NCBI GenBank assembly: GCA_043818095.1
Contig: JBDRGD010000038.1
Coordinates: 1 to 14,641 of the forward strand
Length of the DNA stretch: 14,641 nt
Source: JBDRGD01 sp043818095
Lineage (GTDB): Bacteria; Chloroflexota; Dehalococcoidia; Dehalococcoidales; RBG-16-60-22
Direction of reading: 5' to 3'
The position numbers were made by a program, and so were the translations under genes. Positions 6,350 through 14,133 of the stretch are shown in pieces. Within the stretch, counting starts at the first letter, position 1. Every line of letters begins with the position of its first letter. Below the pieces are notes generated by a model. That model saw nothing but the letters and a program-made list of their open reading frames with translations. It had not been told where the DNA came from and made no database searches.

Positions 6350-6967
6350 TTATGACTCATTCTCCTCCGGCAAAAAGTCCTGCGCCAGGGCCTTTACCTC
6401 CTCGGCCGTGCGCAGCAGTTCGTCGATATTGACGTCCGGCATGGAGGCGATGAGCGAGGACAAAGCGTTTTCTTCCTCCTCGACCGCGGTAAAAAAGTCG
6501 TCAGCGGCCGGTTCATCGGGCTTTTCCGCCACCGGTGCCGGTTTCTCTTTCGGTTTCTCGGCCGCCTCCTCGGGCGGTCCCGGAGGGGGCGCCACCGGCT
6601 CGCCGCCGCGGACATTCTCCAGCAGGCTCTCGGCGAGTTTCAGCCGCTCTTCCTCCGACTCTGGCGAGGAACTTTTCCCCGTTTTTTCCGGTTCCGCCAG
6701 CAGCGCCGCGTCAGGCAATACCTCACCGGGCCCTACCGCCACATCCTCAGCGCCCCCCGGGCTCTTGTAAAGCTGGTGCAGCTGATTTTTCGCTTGCTCC
6801 AGGTCCCGCGTGCGCTGGTTGACCAGTCCCTCCAGGCTGGATATCTGCTGGACCAGCTCATCGCTGTCCTCGTCTTTTCTTTTCTGTCCCTTTTTCCTGA
6901 CGTTGTCCGTCAGTGCCGGATTGCCTTCCTCCTCCGGACCCTTCGATTTACGCAGGTTTAAAAACAT
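6350..6967 (-). CDS. coiled-coil, proline-rich protein of the archaellum operon
   Basis: I do not recognise a named family for this 205-aa soluble protein. It has a basic N-terminus (1-31), a predicted coiled coil (about 36-68, leucines on a heptad pattern), an acidic linker, a Pro/Glu/Lys/Ala-rich and probably disordered segment (about 120-152), and an acidic C-terminal helical part with a short amphipathic motif (IDELLRTAEEVKALAQDFL). There is no TM segment or signal peptide. An ideal AAGGAGGT ribosome binding site sits just upstream of the ATG at 6967, and the gene starts 30 bases after the arlI stop, so it is almost certainly the last archaellum-operon gene. The coiled-coil plus disordered-linker plan resembles the ArlC/D/E switch proteins in general style, so a cytosolic collar or adaptor role is possible but unproven. 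Confidence 0.75.
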   Translation of the reverse strand: MFLNLRKSKGPEEEGNPALTDNVRKKGQKRKDEDSDELVQQISSLEGLVNQRTRDLEQAKNQLHQLYKSPGGAEDVAVGPGEVLPDAALLAEPEKTGKSSSPESEEERLKLAESLLENVRGGEPVAPPPGPPEEAAEKPKEKPAPVAEKPDEPAADDFFTAVEEEENALSSLIASMPDVNIDELLRTAEEVKALAQDFLPEENES

Positions 6968-6997
6968 CCGTTACCTCCTTAGCCGTGGCATCCGCGG

Positions 6998-8749
6998 CTA
7001 GAACTTAGCATCCCGTATCGCCTTGGAAAGAATTCCGTAAAGCTGGTAGAAGTCCGACTTGCCCTGCTCGTGAATCTTGCGCAGGGATTCCGCCCGGGCT
7101 TTCAGCATCTTGTAGATTTCCCGCCGCCTCTCGTGGGACAGACCGCGGCGGGGGGCAATCTTGTACTCCAGCAGGTATGAGTTCTGGTTGCCGCGGAAAT
7201 GAAAGCTGTCCGTCACCGGGTCCCAGTTGAAGACCTCGATGAAGGAAAAAGAGTCCGATACGGAATCGTAACTTACAATTTCATTAATGCTGGTGAGCCG
7301 CCGCGCCGGTTTACCGCTGGGCAGCCGCACCTGCTGGGCGATGATGACCACGTTCAGGTTGTCCACATAGGTCTTGGGTACGTTAATCGGGTGACCGGTG
7401 ACGCGCTGGATGAGCTTGTTTACGGAAGCCGCGTGGAAAGTGCTCATGCAGGCGTGACCCGTTTGCATCGCCTGGAAGGCGATGGCGCCCTCTTCACCGC
7501 GGATTTCGCCCACGATAATCAGGTTAGGCCTCTGCCGCAGCGCGGCCTTAAGCAGGTCAAACATGGAGACTTCCGAGGACTCGGAGTTCTTCCCGGAGCC
7601 GCGGGTGCACCCCCGTATCCAGTTATGGTGGGGCACCTGGACTTCGGGCGTGTCCTCGATGCTCACGATTTTCGCTTCCGGGGCGATGAAGGTGGTGAGG
7701 GCGTTCATCAGCGTCGTCTTACCGGAAGCCGTCTCCCCCGCCACCCAGGCATTCATCCCCTCCTGCAGGATGATGGAGAGGTAAGCCGCCATATCGTAGT
7801 TGAGCGCCCCGAACTGGATAAGCTCCAGGATGCTCAAAGGCGTATCCGAGAACTTACGGATGGTGAAGTTGCTGCCCCGCTTGGAGACGTCCGTGCCGTA
7901 GACGATGTTGATACGGGAGCCGTCCGGCAGGGTGGCGTCCACGCAGGGCTCGCGGAAAGTCACCGGGTGCTTGATGCCCTCGGCGAGCTGGATAACGAAC
8001 TTGTCCAGTTCCTCGTGGCTCTCAAAGCCGATGCTTGACGTGAGACCGCCGAACACCTTGTGCTCGACGAAGATGTTCCCCAGGCCGGAGCAGGAAATGT
8101 CTTCGATATTAGGGTCGTCAATCATCGGCTGGAGAACGCCCAGCCCCTCGAGTTTCCGCCGCAGCAGGTAGCGGACGCTGCGGTACTGGAAGGGCGTTAA
8201 CGTTATTTTTTCCTTGACGGCCACGCCGCCCCGGAGCGCCCCGAACATACCGGTGCCGCGGGTGTTGACCTTGCCCATGCCCTTCCCCCGGACGACGACG
8301 ATACGGTCCACGATGCTCATGACCAGGTCGATACGCGCCGCCGCTTCCGTGACGCCTTCCAGCTCCTCGACGTAGTCCGCGAGGCGGGTCTCCATTTCAT
8401 CGAGGAAGCTGTCCTGGCCCTCGCTGAGGCAGGGCTCGATGGGAATGTAATGGTTCCGGACGTCTTCCGGATTTCTCAAAATATGGATGTAAACCTCTTC
8501 GGTAGCAGGATAAATCAGGTTGGGGTCTTTTTTGGTCTTCAAGTTCCGGGATAGTGCCGCAACGTACTCCGGCATGCCGATATCTTCCGGGAGATTATGC
8601 AGGTATTGCAGCAGGTGCAGGTTCTCCTTGCACAACTCCTGCAGTTCCGGGGTCAGCCGGGGAAAGACAGGGCAGCTGGCAAAGTCGTGCCCGCACTCCC
8701 GCCCGCAGTCCCCGCGGCATGCCTTCATCTCAAAGGGCATTAACGACAT
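6998..8749 (-). CDS. arlI: archaellum motor and assembly ATPase ArlI (FlaI)
   Basis: The 583-aa protein is a secretion-type (type II/IV) ATPase of the ArlI class. In archaea, hexameric ArlI sits under ArlJ and powers both filament assembly and rotation. Visible motifs: Walker A GETASGKT (338-345), the Asp-box region IVSIEDTPEV (361-370), Walker B-like LIIVGEIRGEE (410-420, catalytic Glu415) and the His box with His432 and His439. The domain before residue 300 contains the usual IEDISCSG and FTIRKF segments. The N-terminus is unusual, with C11-x3-C15-x3-C19-x-H21-x4-C26, a possible metal site. The start is 9 bases after the arlH stop, with AGAGGTAA over that stop as ribosome binding site. Lying between arlH and the coiled-coil gene, with arlJ nearby, makes an archaellum ATPase far more likely than a pilus ATPase. 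Confidence 0.95.
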   Translation of the reverse strand: MSLMPFEMKACRGDCGRECGHDFASCPVFPRLTPELQELCKENLHLLQYLHNLPEDIGMPEYVAALSRNLKTKKDPNLIYPATEEVYIHILRNPEDVRNHYIPIEPCLSEGQDSFLDEMETRLADYVEELEGVTEAAARIDLVMSIVDRIVVVRGKGMGKVNTRGTGMFGALRGGVAVKEKITLTPFQYRSVRYLLRRKLEGLGVLQPMIDDPNIEDISCSGLGNIFVEHKVFGGLTSSIGFESHEELDKFVIQLAEGIKHPVTFREPCVDATLPDGSRINIVYGTDVSKRGSNFTIRKFSDTPLSILELIQFGALNYDMAAYLSIILQEGMNAWVAGETASGKTTLMNALTTFIAPEAKIVSIEDTPEVQVPHHNWIRGCTRGSGKNSESSEVSMFDLLKAALRQRPNLIIVGEIRGEEGAIAFQAMQTGHACMSTFHAASVNKLIQRVTGHPINVPKTYVDNLNVVIIAQQVRLPSGKPARRLTSINEIVSYDSVSDSFSFIEVFNWDPVTDSFHFRGNQNSYLLEYKIAPRRGLSHERRREIYKMLKARAESLRKIHEQGKSDFYQLYGILSKAIRDAKF

Positions 8750-8758
8750 GCGTTACCT

Positions 8759-9487
8759 CTACACCCGCGCCTTCGCCAGGGGGATAATCCGGATGCCCAG
8801 CTTCGGCTCGATGTCAAAGCTGACCACGTCCCCGGTGGGCCTTTCCGCGCCGTGGACCTTCAGCACCTCCAGGATTTTCACCAGGCGGTCGCCCATCTGC
8901 TCCAGCTTCAGCCGGAACCGGGCATCACAGAGGGAGCGTGTCCGCACCAGCATGTCCTCCTCGAAGGCGTAGGAATGCGCCACCAGGATAATGGTGCGGT
9001 CCTCGTCGCAAATCTCCTTGCACTCGGAAAAGAAATCGATTATCGATACCGCGTTGCTGTGGGAGATGAGCACCGTAAGCGAGTCCACAATCACCACCTT
9101 GAACCGCGGCGGCAGCTTGCTGAAATGGTGCGCCATCAGGGTGAAGGGCTTGCGGCCGTCCTTTATCTGGGCGCTGTGGAAGGAGAGGGGGAAAATGCGG
9201 AAACGGTCGGAGAGCAGGTAGTCTATGGTGTTCAGGGAAAGCGAGTCCATCTGCGCAATCAGGCTGCGGATGGTGTTCTCCGTGCTGTAGTAAGCGACGC
9301 CGACCTCCCCGGTTTGCAGGCTGCCGTGGGCGAGGTGCTGGCAGAGCACGCTCTTCCCGGCATCGGAGTGCCCCTCGATGAGTACCAGGGAACCCACCGG
9401 GATGCCGCCGCCCAGCTTCTCATCCACCTCCTGCACACCGGTAAGCACCAGCGCTTTTTCTTCTTTCTTGTCCTTTTTCCCGCCCAT
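8759..9487 (-). CDS. arlH: archaellum KaiC/RecA-like ATPase ArlH (FlaH)
   Basis: The 242-aa protein has a single RecA/KaiC-type domain. Walker A is GHSDAGKS (39-46), and Walker B is VVIVDS with Asp135. A LVAHSYAFEED segment follows, typical of ArlH. In archaea ArlH binds ATP, forms a ring beneath ArlI and is needed for motor assembly; it probably regulates rather than drives the motor. The start is set at 9487, one base after the TAA of the preceding gene, where MGGKKDKKEEK gives the usual family N-terminus and a GGTGG sequence lies 9 bases upstream. An upstream in-frame ATG at 9577 would add 30 basic, low-complexity residues read from inside the neighbouring gene and is rejected. Length and motifs match the family, and the neighbours ArlI and ArlD/E-like fit its known contacts. 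Confidence 0.93.
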   Translation of the reverse strand: MGGKKDKKEEKALVLTGVQEVDEKLGGGIPVGSLVLIEGHSDAGKSVLCQHLAHGSLQTGEVGVAYYSTENTIRSLIAQMDSLSLNTIDYLLSDRFRIFPLSFHSAQIKDGRKPFTLMAHHFSKLPPRFKVVIVDSLTVLISHSNAVSIIDFFSECKEICDEDRTIILVAHSYAFEEDMLVRTRSLCDARFRLKLEQMGDRLVKILEVLKVHGAERPTGDVVSFDIEPKLGIRIIPLAKARV

Positions 9488-9488
9488 A

Positions 9489-10535
9489 TTACTTCGCCAC
9501 CTGACCTTTCCGTGACCGTGATGACCTGGGCTTTTTGACGGCTTTCTCCCCTTCATCCGCCTCCGGGTTGAGGTCAATGGTTACCTCTTTTTCCGCCCCA
9601 TCGGTACCGCCGGGATAGACGATTTTCAGCTTCAGAGGCCGCACTTCGGGCCTGGTCTCCTCCGCCAGTTCCGCTTCCAGCTCCGCCGCCAGGTCATCCT
9701 GCATCCGCGGCAGTCCCTTCCCGCTGAGGAAGGGGACCCCGCCGCCTGCCAGTATGCCGTGCAGCTCCAGAATCAGCCGGCTCCAGACGTCCGCGGTGTT
9801 GCCGGCATCCTCCTGCCCGGAGGTTATCTCTACGAGCTGCAGGATAACTTCTTTAAGTTCCGGGGAAAGGTTCCCGGTGACACCGTAAACCTCCAGGAAG
9901 GTGGGCAGCTGCTCGGGGCCAATCTGCTGCCGGGTGCTGGCCACCCAGCGGATGAGGTTCGCCAGCAGGTTCACCTGCGGAGTGGGGGGGCCCGCCTCCG
10001 GTCCGGGCGTGACCGGCCCGAAATCCGGGAGCACACCGTCGCTGCCGATGTCTATCTCTTCATCTTCCCCGTCATCGTAATCTTCATATTCCGGGAAAGT
10101 TTCTTCCATCAGGGGCACCGCCGCGGTTGTCTGCGGTGCCGCCGCCGGGACCTCCATCTCCAGCACATCCTCCCGGGGCTCGGCATGCCTGGCTCTGCGG
10201 GTGGAACCCACCCCCGCCGGGGCCGCCGGCGCCGCCGGCATGCCAATCACGGAGGGACTCTCATCACCATAGATGTTGCTGCCCCTAGAGGGAGTCGCCG
10301 CCGGAGCGGCAGACGTCTGGGGCGGGGCCACTACCGTCCCGCCGGAAACTACGCCTCCGGACACGACCACGGGACGCAGCTGCTCGTTATCCGATGCCGG
10401 AATCAGCACGGTGTCATTCGTGGGCAGCTTGGCCCTCTGCAGGTAGTCCCGGACGCTCGACAGCGTCTCCTTCACCTCCCCCTTCATCAGCTTCAGTTCC
10501 CCTTCCAGCATTTCCAGCTTTTTATCCATTTCCAT
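9489..10535 (-). CDS. ArlD/ArlE (FlaD/E)-like archaellum switch-complex protein
   Basis: The 348-aa soluble protein has an N-terminal coiled coil (about 1-36), a long low-complexity Pro/Ala/Gly/Glu-rich linker (about 45-186) with an acidic patch near 148-165, a helical domain at about 187-237, an acidic helical stretch near 278-296 and a basic C-terminal tail. The 187-237 domain has the spacing of the FlaD/E domain (hydrophobic helix with Trp197, then IGPEQLPTFLEVYG, then LSPELKEVIL), where archaeal versions read roughly IG..LPELLDYYE..GWIS.EVK. In Euryarchaeota ArlC/D/E form a cytosolic ring linking the motor to chemotaxis through CheF. The start at 10535 overlaps the end of the 64-aa gene by 14 bases and has a G6 ribosome binding site. 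The assignment rests on one domain plus context. Confidence 0.72.
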   Translation of the reverse strand: MEMDKKLEMLEGELKLMKGEVKETLSSVRDYLQRAKLPTNDTVLIPASDNEQLRPVVVSGGVVSGGTVVAPPQTSAAPAATPSRGSNIYGDESPSVIGMPAAPAAPAGVGSTRRARHAEPREDVLEMEVPAAAPQTTAAVPLMEETFPEYEDYDDGEDEEIDIGSDGVLPDFGPVTPGPEAGPPTPQVNLLANLIRWVASTRQQIGPEQLPTFLEVYGVTGNLSPELKEVILQLVEITSGQEDAGNTADVWSRLILELHGILAGGGVPFLSGKGLPRMQDDLAAELEAELAEETRPEVRPLKLKIVYPGGTDGAEKEVTIDLNPEADEGEKAVKKPRSSRSRKGQVAK

Positions 10536-10716
10536 CGGTCTTTACCCCCCTTTGCCTCTCACGTTCCACAGGCATTTTCCCTCTCCGGGCGTCCGCGGGC
10601 AGGGGCGTCTGCGCCTCCATCTGCAACGTGCGGATATCCAGAAGGATATGCTGCAGTTCGCTCTTGGTCTCTTGCAGCTCTTCTTCCAGAGCCGTGATCC
10701 GGTCTTCTGTACTCAT
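10522..10716 (-). CDS. small coiled-coil protein, possible ArlC-like piece
   Basis: This is a 64-aa protein with one coiled-coil helix (about 4-36, hydrophobic residues at 7, 10, 14, 21, 24/25, 28 and 31) and a short Pro/Arg-rich polar tail. It has no TM segment. It lies between arlJ and the ArlD/E-like gene. Its GGGGG ribosome binding site overlaps the arlJ stop, and its end overlaps the next start by 14 bases, so translation is probably coupled at both ends. In euryarchaeal operons ArlC is a coiled-coil partner of ArlD/E; this could be a reduced counterpart or a new accessory subunit. The family cannot be named from sequence alone. Confidence 0.72.
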   Translation of the reverse strand: MSTEDRITALEEELQETKSELQHILLDIRTLQMEAQTPLPADARRGKMPVERERQRGVKTDGNG

Positions 10717-10724
10717 ACGTCCCC

Positions 10725-12245
10725 CTAAATCTGGACTGACTTAAACAACGCCTCCGCCATCACCGGCAAGAATATCAGGCACAATCCGGAAATAGCGGCG
10801 GTGAAGGAAAGGTTATGCAGAATCTTATACCAGCTCCCGCCGTCAGCGAGACTGGGGGCGACGGCGTCCGCAATGGTGAAAACCAGCACCAGAGGCACGA
10901 CCATGTTATGCATGACTTCCAGGCCGGAGAGATTGAAGCTGGTAAACGACCCCAGGCTCGGCGCGCCGGCAACACTGGGCATCGCTTCCTGCGCCTTGGT
11001 CACCATGCCCGCGAAGGCCATGATGATTTCCGTGATGAAAATCAGCAGGACAACGACGGAGACATGCATCGCCATGCAGAGCCAGCGGAAGGGCATGGTG
11101 ACCGTCCGCCGCCGGGCGCGCAGCAGCGCGATGTTATCCGCGAAGAGGGAAGCCTGGTAGCCTGCCTGGCCGGGCGAGCCGCCCACCTCGATAGTATCGT
11201 AAAACATGCCGACGCTGCGGTTGGCCAGTTCGCTACCCGTCTCGTCGATAAACTTTTTCCAGCTGAACTTGGGACGGATGCCGGCTCCCAGCCGGGTGTG
11301 CAGCCGCTTCACCGTCTGGCGGAGGTTATTGATGGCATCCAGGTCGATACGGGCTAGAGCATTGTTCACCGTTGTCCCCAGCGCCGCGCACACGGCCCCC
11401 AGGGAACGCAGGAAAGTCCCCACCTCCGCGTCCCTCTTCCGCACCATGGTGTCATCAACGCTCATGATGAATCCCAGGGGAAAGAGGAGCACCGCCACTG
11501 CGACCAGCGACGTCCCCATATTGGTGGACACCAGCATGAAGAGGGCACTGATAGCGAGCGCCGCGGGCATCAGCAACTTGAAAAGCTTCTGGGCCAGTTT
11601 CTGCTCCCGCGAGCCCGCCCAGCTCAGCACGAAAACCTCCTTGGGGGAGACAATATAGATGAGCCAGACGCCGAGAGCGCAGGTCATAACAGAGATAAAC
11701 ACCATGCTCATAATCACCGTGATTTCTATCTTCCAGATCATGGTGGAAACGATGCCGATGATGACCACGAGCACACCCGCCAGGATGAGGGAAACGTAGG
11801 CGTCCGTCCACATCTTCATCGCTTCCAGCTTGCGCCCGTACTCGTTTTCATAGGCTTCCCGCTGGGCTTTCGCCTCCCGTGACAGGAATTCCGCCTCCGG
11901 CTCCCCGGACAGCAGGGAGTTGGCGAAGCGGAGGAGCAGGCCCTTGATTTCCTCCTCCGGGGCCGTCTCCCCGATGATGCGGCAGGCCTGGGCATAGTCA
12001 TACTTGAGACGCTTGCAGGCAAGCTCAATCGTACGGAAATACTCCGCCGAGGAGCAGTCCAGCTCCGCGGCACGCTCAAAAATACGGCTACGGGGCACGC
12101 CGCCGGCGGCGATGACCGCCATATACGAAAGCTGGTAAAGCAGGTCAAAGCTCAGCGCCGCCTTGCTGCGCTTCTTCTTGCCGAAGATGCGGATTTTCAG
12201 GGCTATCAGCCAGTCCCGCACTCTGTTAAACGTTTTTTTCAGCAT
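10725..12245 (-). CDS. arlJ: archaellum membrane platform protein ArlJ (FlaJ)
   Basis: The 506-aa polytopic membrane protein is the T2SSF/TadC-like platform of the archaellum motor, on which ArlI acts. A basic N-terminal cytosolic domain (1-145) is followed by hydrophobic segments near 151-171, 175-199, 224-240 and 246-263, a second large cytosolic domain (about 264-385), and further segments near 388-412, 447-464 and 481-500. Two homologous cytosolic domains separated by TM groups are the ArlJ pattern; bacterial GspF/PilC proteins are shorter with three TM segments. The second cytosolic domain contains the conserved-looking FLRSLGAVCAALG and ELANRSVGMFYDTIEVGG segments. The start at 12245 follows the ArlF-like stop by 32 bases, with AGGAT 10 bases upstream. 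Confidence 0.94.
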   Translation of the reverse strand: MLKKTFNRVRDWLIALKIRIFGKKKRSKAALSFDLLYQLSYMAVIAAGGVPRSRIFERAAELDCSSAEYFRTIELACKRLKYDYAQACRIIGETAPEEEIKGLLLRFANSLLSGEPEAEFLSREAKAQREAYENEYGRKLEAMKMWTDAYVSLILAGVLVVIIGIVSTMIWKIEITVIMSMVFISVMTCALGVWLIYIVSPKEVFVLSWAGSREQKLAQKLFKLLMPAALAISALFMLVSTNMGTSLVAVAVLLFPLGFIMSVDDTMVRKRDAEVGTFLRSLGAVCAALGTTVNNALARIDLDAINNLRQTVKRLHTRLGAGIRPKFSWKKFIDETGSELANRSVGMFYDTIEVGGSPGQAGYQASLFADNIALLRARRRTVTMPFRWLCMAMHVSVVVLLIFITEIIMAFAGMVTKAQEAMPSVAGAPSLGSFTSFNLSGLEVMHNMVVPLVLVFTIADAVAPSLADGGSWYKILHNLSFTAAISGLCLIFLPVMAEALFKSVQI

Positions 12246-12277
12246 CTGCGGCTTATCCTTAATTTCCTCCGGTACTA

Positions 12278-12796
12278 TTAACGGGAGAAATAGGCCGAGG
12301 CGGGAATACCGTTGGGCGTGGAGACCACCGCCATGTTGGTGGTGCCGCTCCCCACCGCCGGGTCCAGCTTCGCCTCGATTTCAATCGTCTCCCCGGGGTT
12401 TACAATATCAGGGTCGAAGACCTCCGGCTGCCCGCCGGCCAGGTAAATCCGGGACTTCTGCCACTCGTCGTTCCCCAGCGCTCCCTCGTTATACGGGAGC
12501 CACTTCACGTAATAGGTCCCGGTGCTGTCGTAATACTGGACGATGACGTCCCACTTGGAAAAATCGGCCACCTTGGTCTGGCCATTGTTAGTCAGTCTGA
12601 TGTAAAGCGTATTCGCGGACGGCATGCTGGCATTCACCGTGGCCATTTCCGTACGCATGATGTCCTCTCCGAGGCTGCTCATCCGCTCTAAGCCGGACGT
12701 GGAGGCATCAACGGACGTGAAGAAGCCCTGGGACATGGTCATGCCACCGAAGACCACCAGGGTGATGCAAATTATTGAGACGATTACTGCCTCCAT
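12278..12796 (-). CDS. ArlF (FlaF)-like membrane-anchored stator protein
   Basis: The 172-aa protein has one N-terminal hydrophobic helix (about 2-22) and an extracytoplasmic beta-rich domain. The helix is uncharged after Glu2 and lacks the class III cleavage motif seen in the archaellins, so it should stay membrane-bound. The stretch IRLTNNGQTKV...DVIVQYYD matches the general ArlF/ArlG pattern, in which a TNTG-like turn leads into a beta-sandwich. In archaea ArlF and ArlG form a periplasmic stator-like pair that anchors the motor to the S-layer. The order G-like then F-like before arlJ resembles crenarchaeal operons. The end (TPNGIPASAYFSR) resembles that of the neighbour upstream (IPNGISDEFFSSM). 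Which of the two is F and which G is uncertain. It starts 11 bases after the previous stop. Confidence 0.72.
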   Translation of the reverse strand: MEAVIVSIICITLVVFGGMTMSQGFFTSVDASTSGLERMSSLGEDIMRTEMATVNASMPSANTLYIRLTNNGQTKVADFSKWDVIVQYYDSTGTYYVKWLPYNEGALGNDEWQKSRIYLAGGQPEVFDPDIVNPGETIEIEAKLDPAVGSGTTNMAVVSTPNGIPASAYFSR

Positions 12797-12807
12797 AAAC
12801 TACTCCG

Positions 12808-13284
12808 CTACATACTAGAGAAAAACTCGTCAGAGATCCCGTTGGGGATAATCACCTTGGTGTAGTAGGTCCCCGCCCCGGGATCGCTGTCGTAAGTTAT
12901 GGTCACCTTCAGTGTGGCGCTGTTCAGCCACTCGCTGTTGTTTTCCAGGGAATACTCCCAGTAGGGGTAAGTCCCGCCGGCGTCGTCGACGTAAGGTACG
13001 CGCTCAAAATTGTTTTCCTGGCCGAAAAAAAGGTCACTCTCCTCAATATTCGTGATGCGGGAGCTGCCCACATTTTTCACCCAGAGGTAAACCTCGGTCC
13101 GGTTAGAGGTGTTGGCGGCGTGGACAATGCTTATCCGGCTTTTCATCCGGTCATCTATCTTGTCCGCCATACTGACCATAGCGGCGCTGGAGCGGTTTAC
13201 CATCGGGTAAACACTATTGAAGACGAATATCATGCAGACCACTCCCGCTATGATGAGCAGGGCTGTCGTTACGGCTTTGTCCAC
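12808..13284 (-). CDS. ArlG (FlaG)-like membrane-anchored stator protein
   Basis: The 158-aa protein begins with GTG at 13284, supported by a GGAGG ribosome binding site 7 bases upstream. One N-terminal TM helix (about 5-25) is followed by an amphipathic helix (about 29-55) and a beta-rich outer domain with VYLWVKNVGSSRI, a motif style typical of ArlG/ArlF. There is no class III signal peptide. The probable role is as partner of the ArlF-like protein in the static part of the motor outside the membrane. The gene follows the archaellins after a 157-base gap with two strong stem-loops and heads the tight run of machinery genes. The G versus F label rests on order and motif style and could be swapped. 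Confidence 0.72.
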   Translation of the reverse strand: MDKAVTTALLIIAGVVCMIFVFNSVYPMVNRSSAAMVSMADKIDDRMKSRISIVHAANTSNRTEVYLWVKNVGSSRITNIEESDLFFGQENNFERVPYVDDAGGTYPYWEYSLENNSEWLNSATLKVTITYDSDPGAGTYYTKVIIPNGISDEFFSSM

Positions 13285-13364
13285 TAGGTGCCTCCGTCAG
13301 TCCTTCCGAAAAACAATCCAGTCGCGTCAGTAGTCCTCTCCGCCGCTCTACAGTCCCCGGTCAT

Positions 13365-13424
13365 CCGGACCCGCCTGTGGCGGTCCGGGGAAAGGGGTTG
13401 GGGGCGGGTGAAGCCCCCAACCCC
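13365..13424 (-). promoter_or_regulatory. two tandem stem-loops between archaellin and machinery genes
   Basis: Hairpin 1 has a perfect 12-bp GC-rich stem (arms 13394-13405 and 13413-13424) with a 7-base loop and begins 17 bases after the archaellin stop. Hairpin 2 has a 10-bp stem with one bulged C (arms 13365-13375 and 13379-13388) and a 3-base loop. A competing 7-bp pairing joins TCCCCGG at 13354-13360 with CCGGGGA at 13385-13391. On the minus strand hairpin 1 is followed only by TTT and then C residues, so it is not a classical terminator. A partial terminator or an mRNA 3'-end stabiliser that separates archaellin output from machinery output would fit. Confidence 0.6.
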
Positions 13425-13441
13425 GGGTATCCCCGCAAATC

Positions 13442-14092
13442 CTAGTGCAGATTCATGATGGTATCGATGTATGCGGGCGTGGTGCGCTCGACCTCAAGCG
13501 TTGCGCCGTTCGGCGGGCTTACGATAAGGGAGAAGGTCTTGTTGACGGTGAGGTCGGTAGAGAGAGCGTCAATCAGGTTGCCGCCGCCGGTACCGTTCGC
13601 GGAGTTGCCGACGGTAATCTTGAACTTCTCGTTCTGCTCCAGCAGGCTATCATCGTCCGAGCCCCCCAGCTTGGTAATGGTCCAGTAGAGGTCCACCCTC
13701 TCTTGGTCCTGGTCAACATAAGAGATGACCACCTTGTTAGTGCTGTTGGTGTCAGCTAACCCGTTGTTGCTGGTGGTATTTGCTGTCGGTGGCGTGAAAT
13801 CGATTGCTTCGCCACCGAGCACACTGGAGACAGTGAATTTTACCTGCCCGATGGTGCCGCTGTCTCCGACGGCCTCAGCTACGGCGATAACGCCGCCCTT
13901 GGGCTCCAGGGTGCTCCGGGCTTCCTTGAGGCCGGCGTAGACCGCCTCCTGGCTTTTCTGCGTGGAGAATAAGCCGGCGGACAGGGTGGTGTAGGCGAAG
14001 ACCGCGGCAACGACCACGAAGGCAATCAGGATGATGGCTGTCTCCAGCCCGGTGATTCCTTTTTCGCCTCTCTTAAAGAATTTTGTTAGCAT
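13442..14092 (-). CDS. arlB: archaellin (archaellum filament protein), copy A
   Basis: The 216-aa archaellin precursor has a class III signal peptide: a short basic leader ending in Gly12, then ITGLETA with Glu at mature position 5 and a hydrophobic helix to about residue 38. Cleavage by a PibD/ArlK-type peptidase would be expected after Gly12. The helix (mature residues about 1-30) forms the filament core, and the rest is a Thr/Asn/Gly-rich beta domain exposed outside. Four N-x-S/T sequons (N105, N116, N166, N184) are potential glycosylation sites, and there are no cysteines. An AGGAGGG ribosome binding site (14096-14102) sits just before the ATG. The C-terminal 151 residues align without gaps to the upstream copy B at about 88 % identity by hand count. 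A pilin of similar type cannot be excluded from this gene alone, but the arlGFJHI context makes archaellin very likely. Confidence 0.9.
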   Translation of the reverse strand: MLTKFFKRGEKGITGLETAIILIAFVVVAAVFAYTTLSAGLFSTQKSQEAVYAGLKEARSTLEPKGGVIAVAEAVGDSGTIGQVKFTVSSVLGGEAIDFTPPTANTTSNNGLADTNSTNKVVISYVDQDQERVDLYWTITKLGGSDDDSLLEQNEKFKITVGNSANGTGGGNLIDALSTDLTVNKTFSLIVSPPNGATLEVERTTPAYIDTIMNLH

Positions 14093-14133
14093 TTTCCCTC
14101 CTAATTTTTATCCTCTAACGTTTCACGTGGGAA

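Noticed and set aside
9488..9577. 30-residue N-terminal extension of ArlH from an upstream ATG at 9577
   Set aside because: It lies inside the preceding gene, is low-complexity and basic, and the start at 9487 has proper spacing and the normal family N-terminus.
6998..12245. Type IV pilus, Tad or type II secretion operon
   Set aside because: ArlH, two-domain ArlJ, ArlG/F-like proteins and the archaellin signal together fit an archaellum; PilC/GspF-type, PilM/N/O or Tad-type partners are absent.
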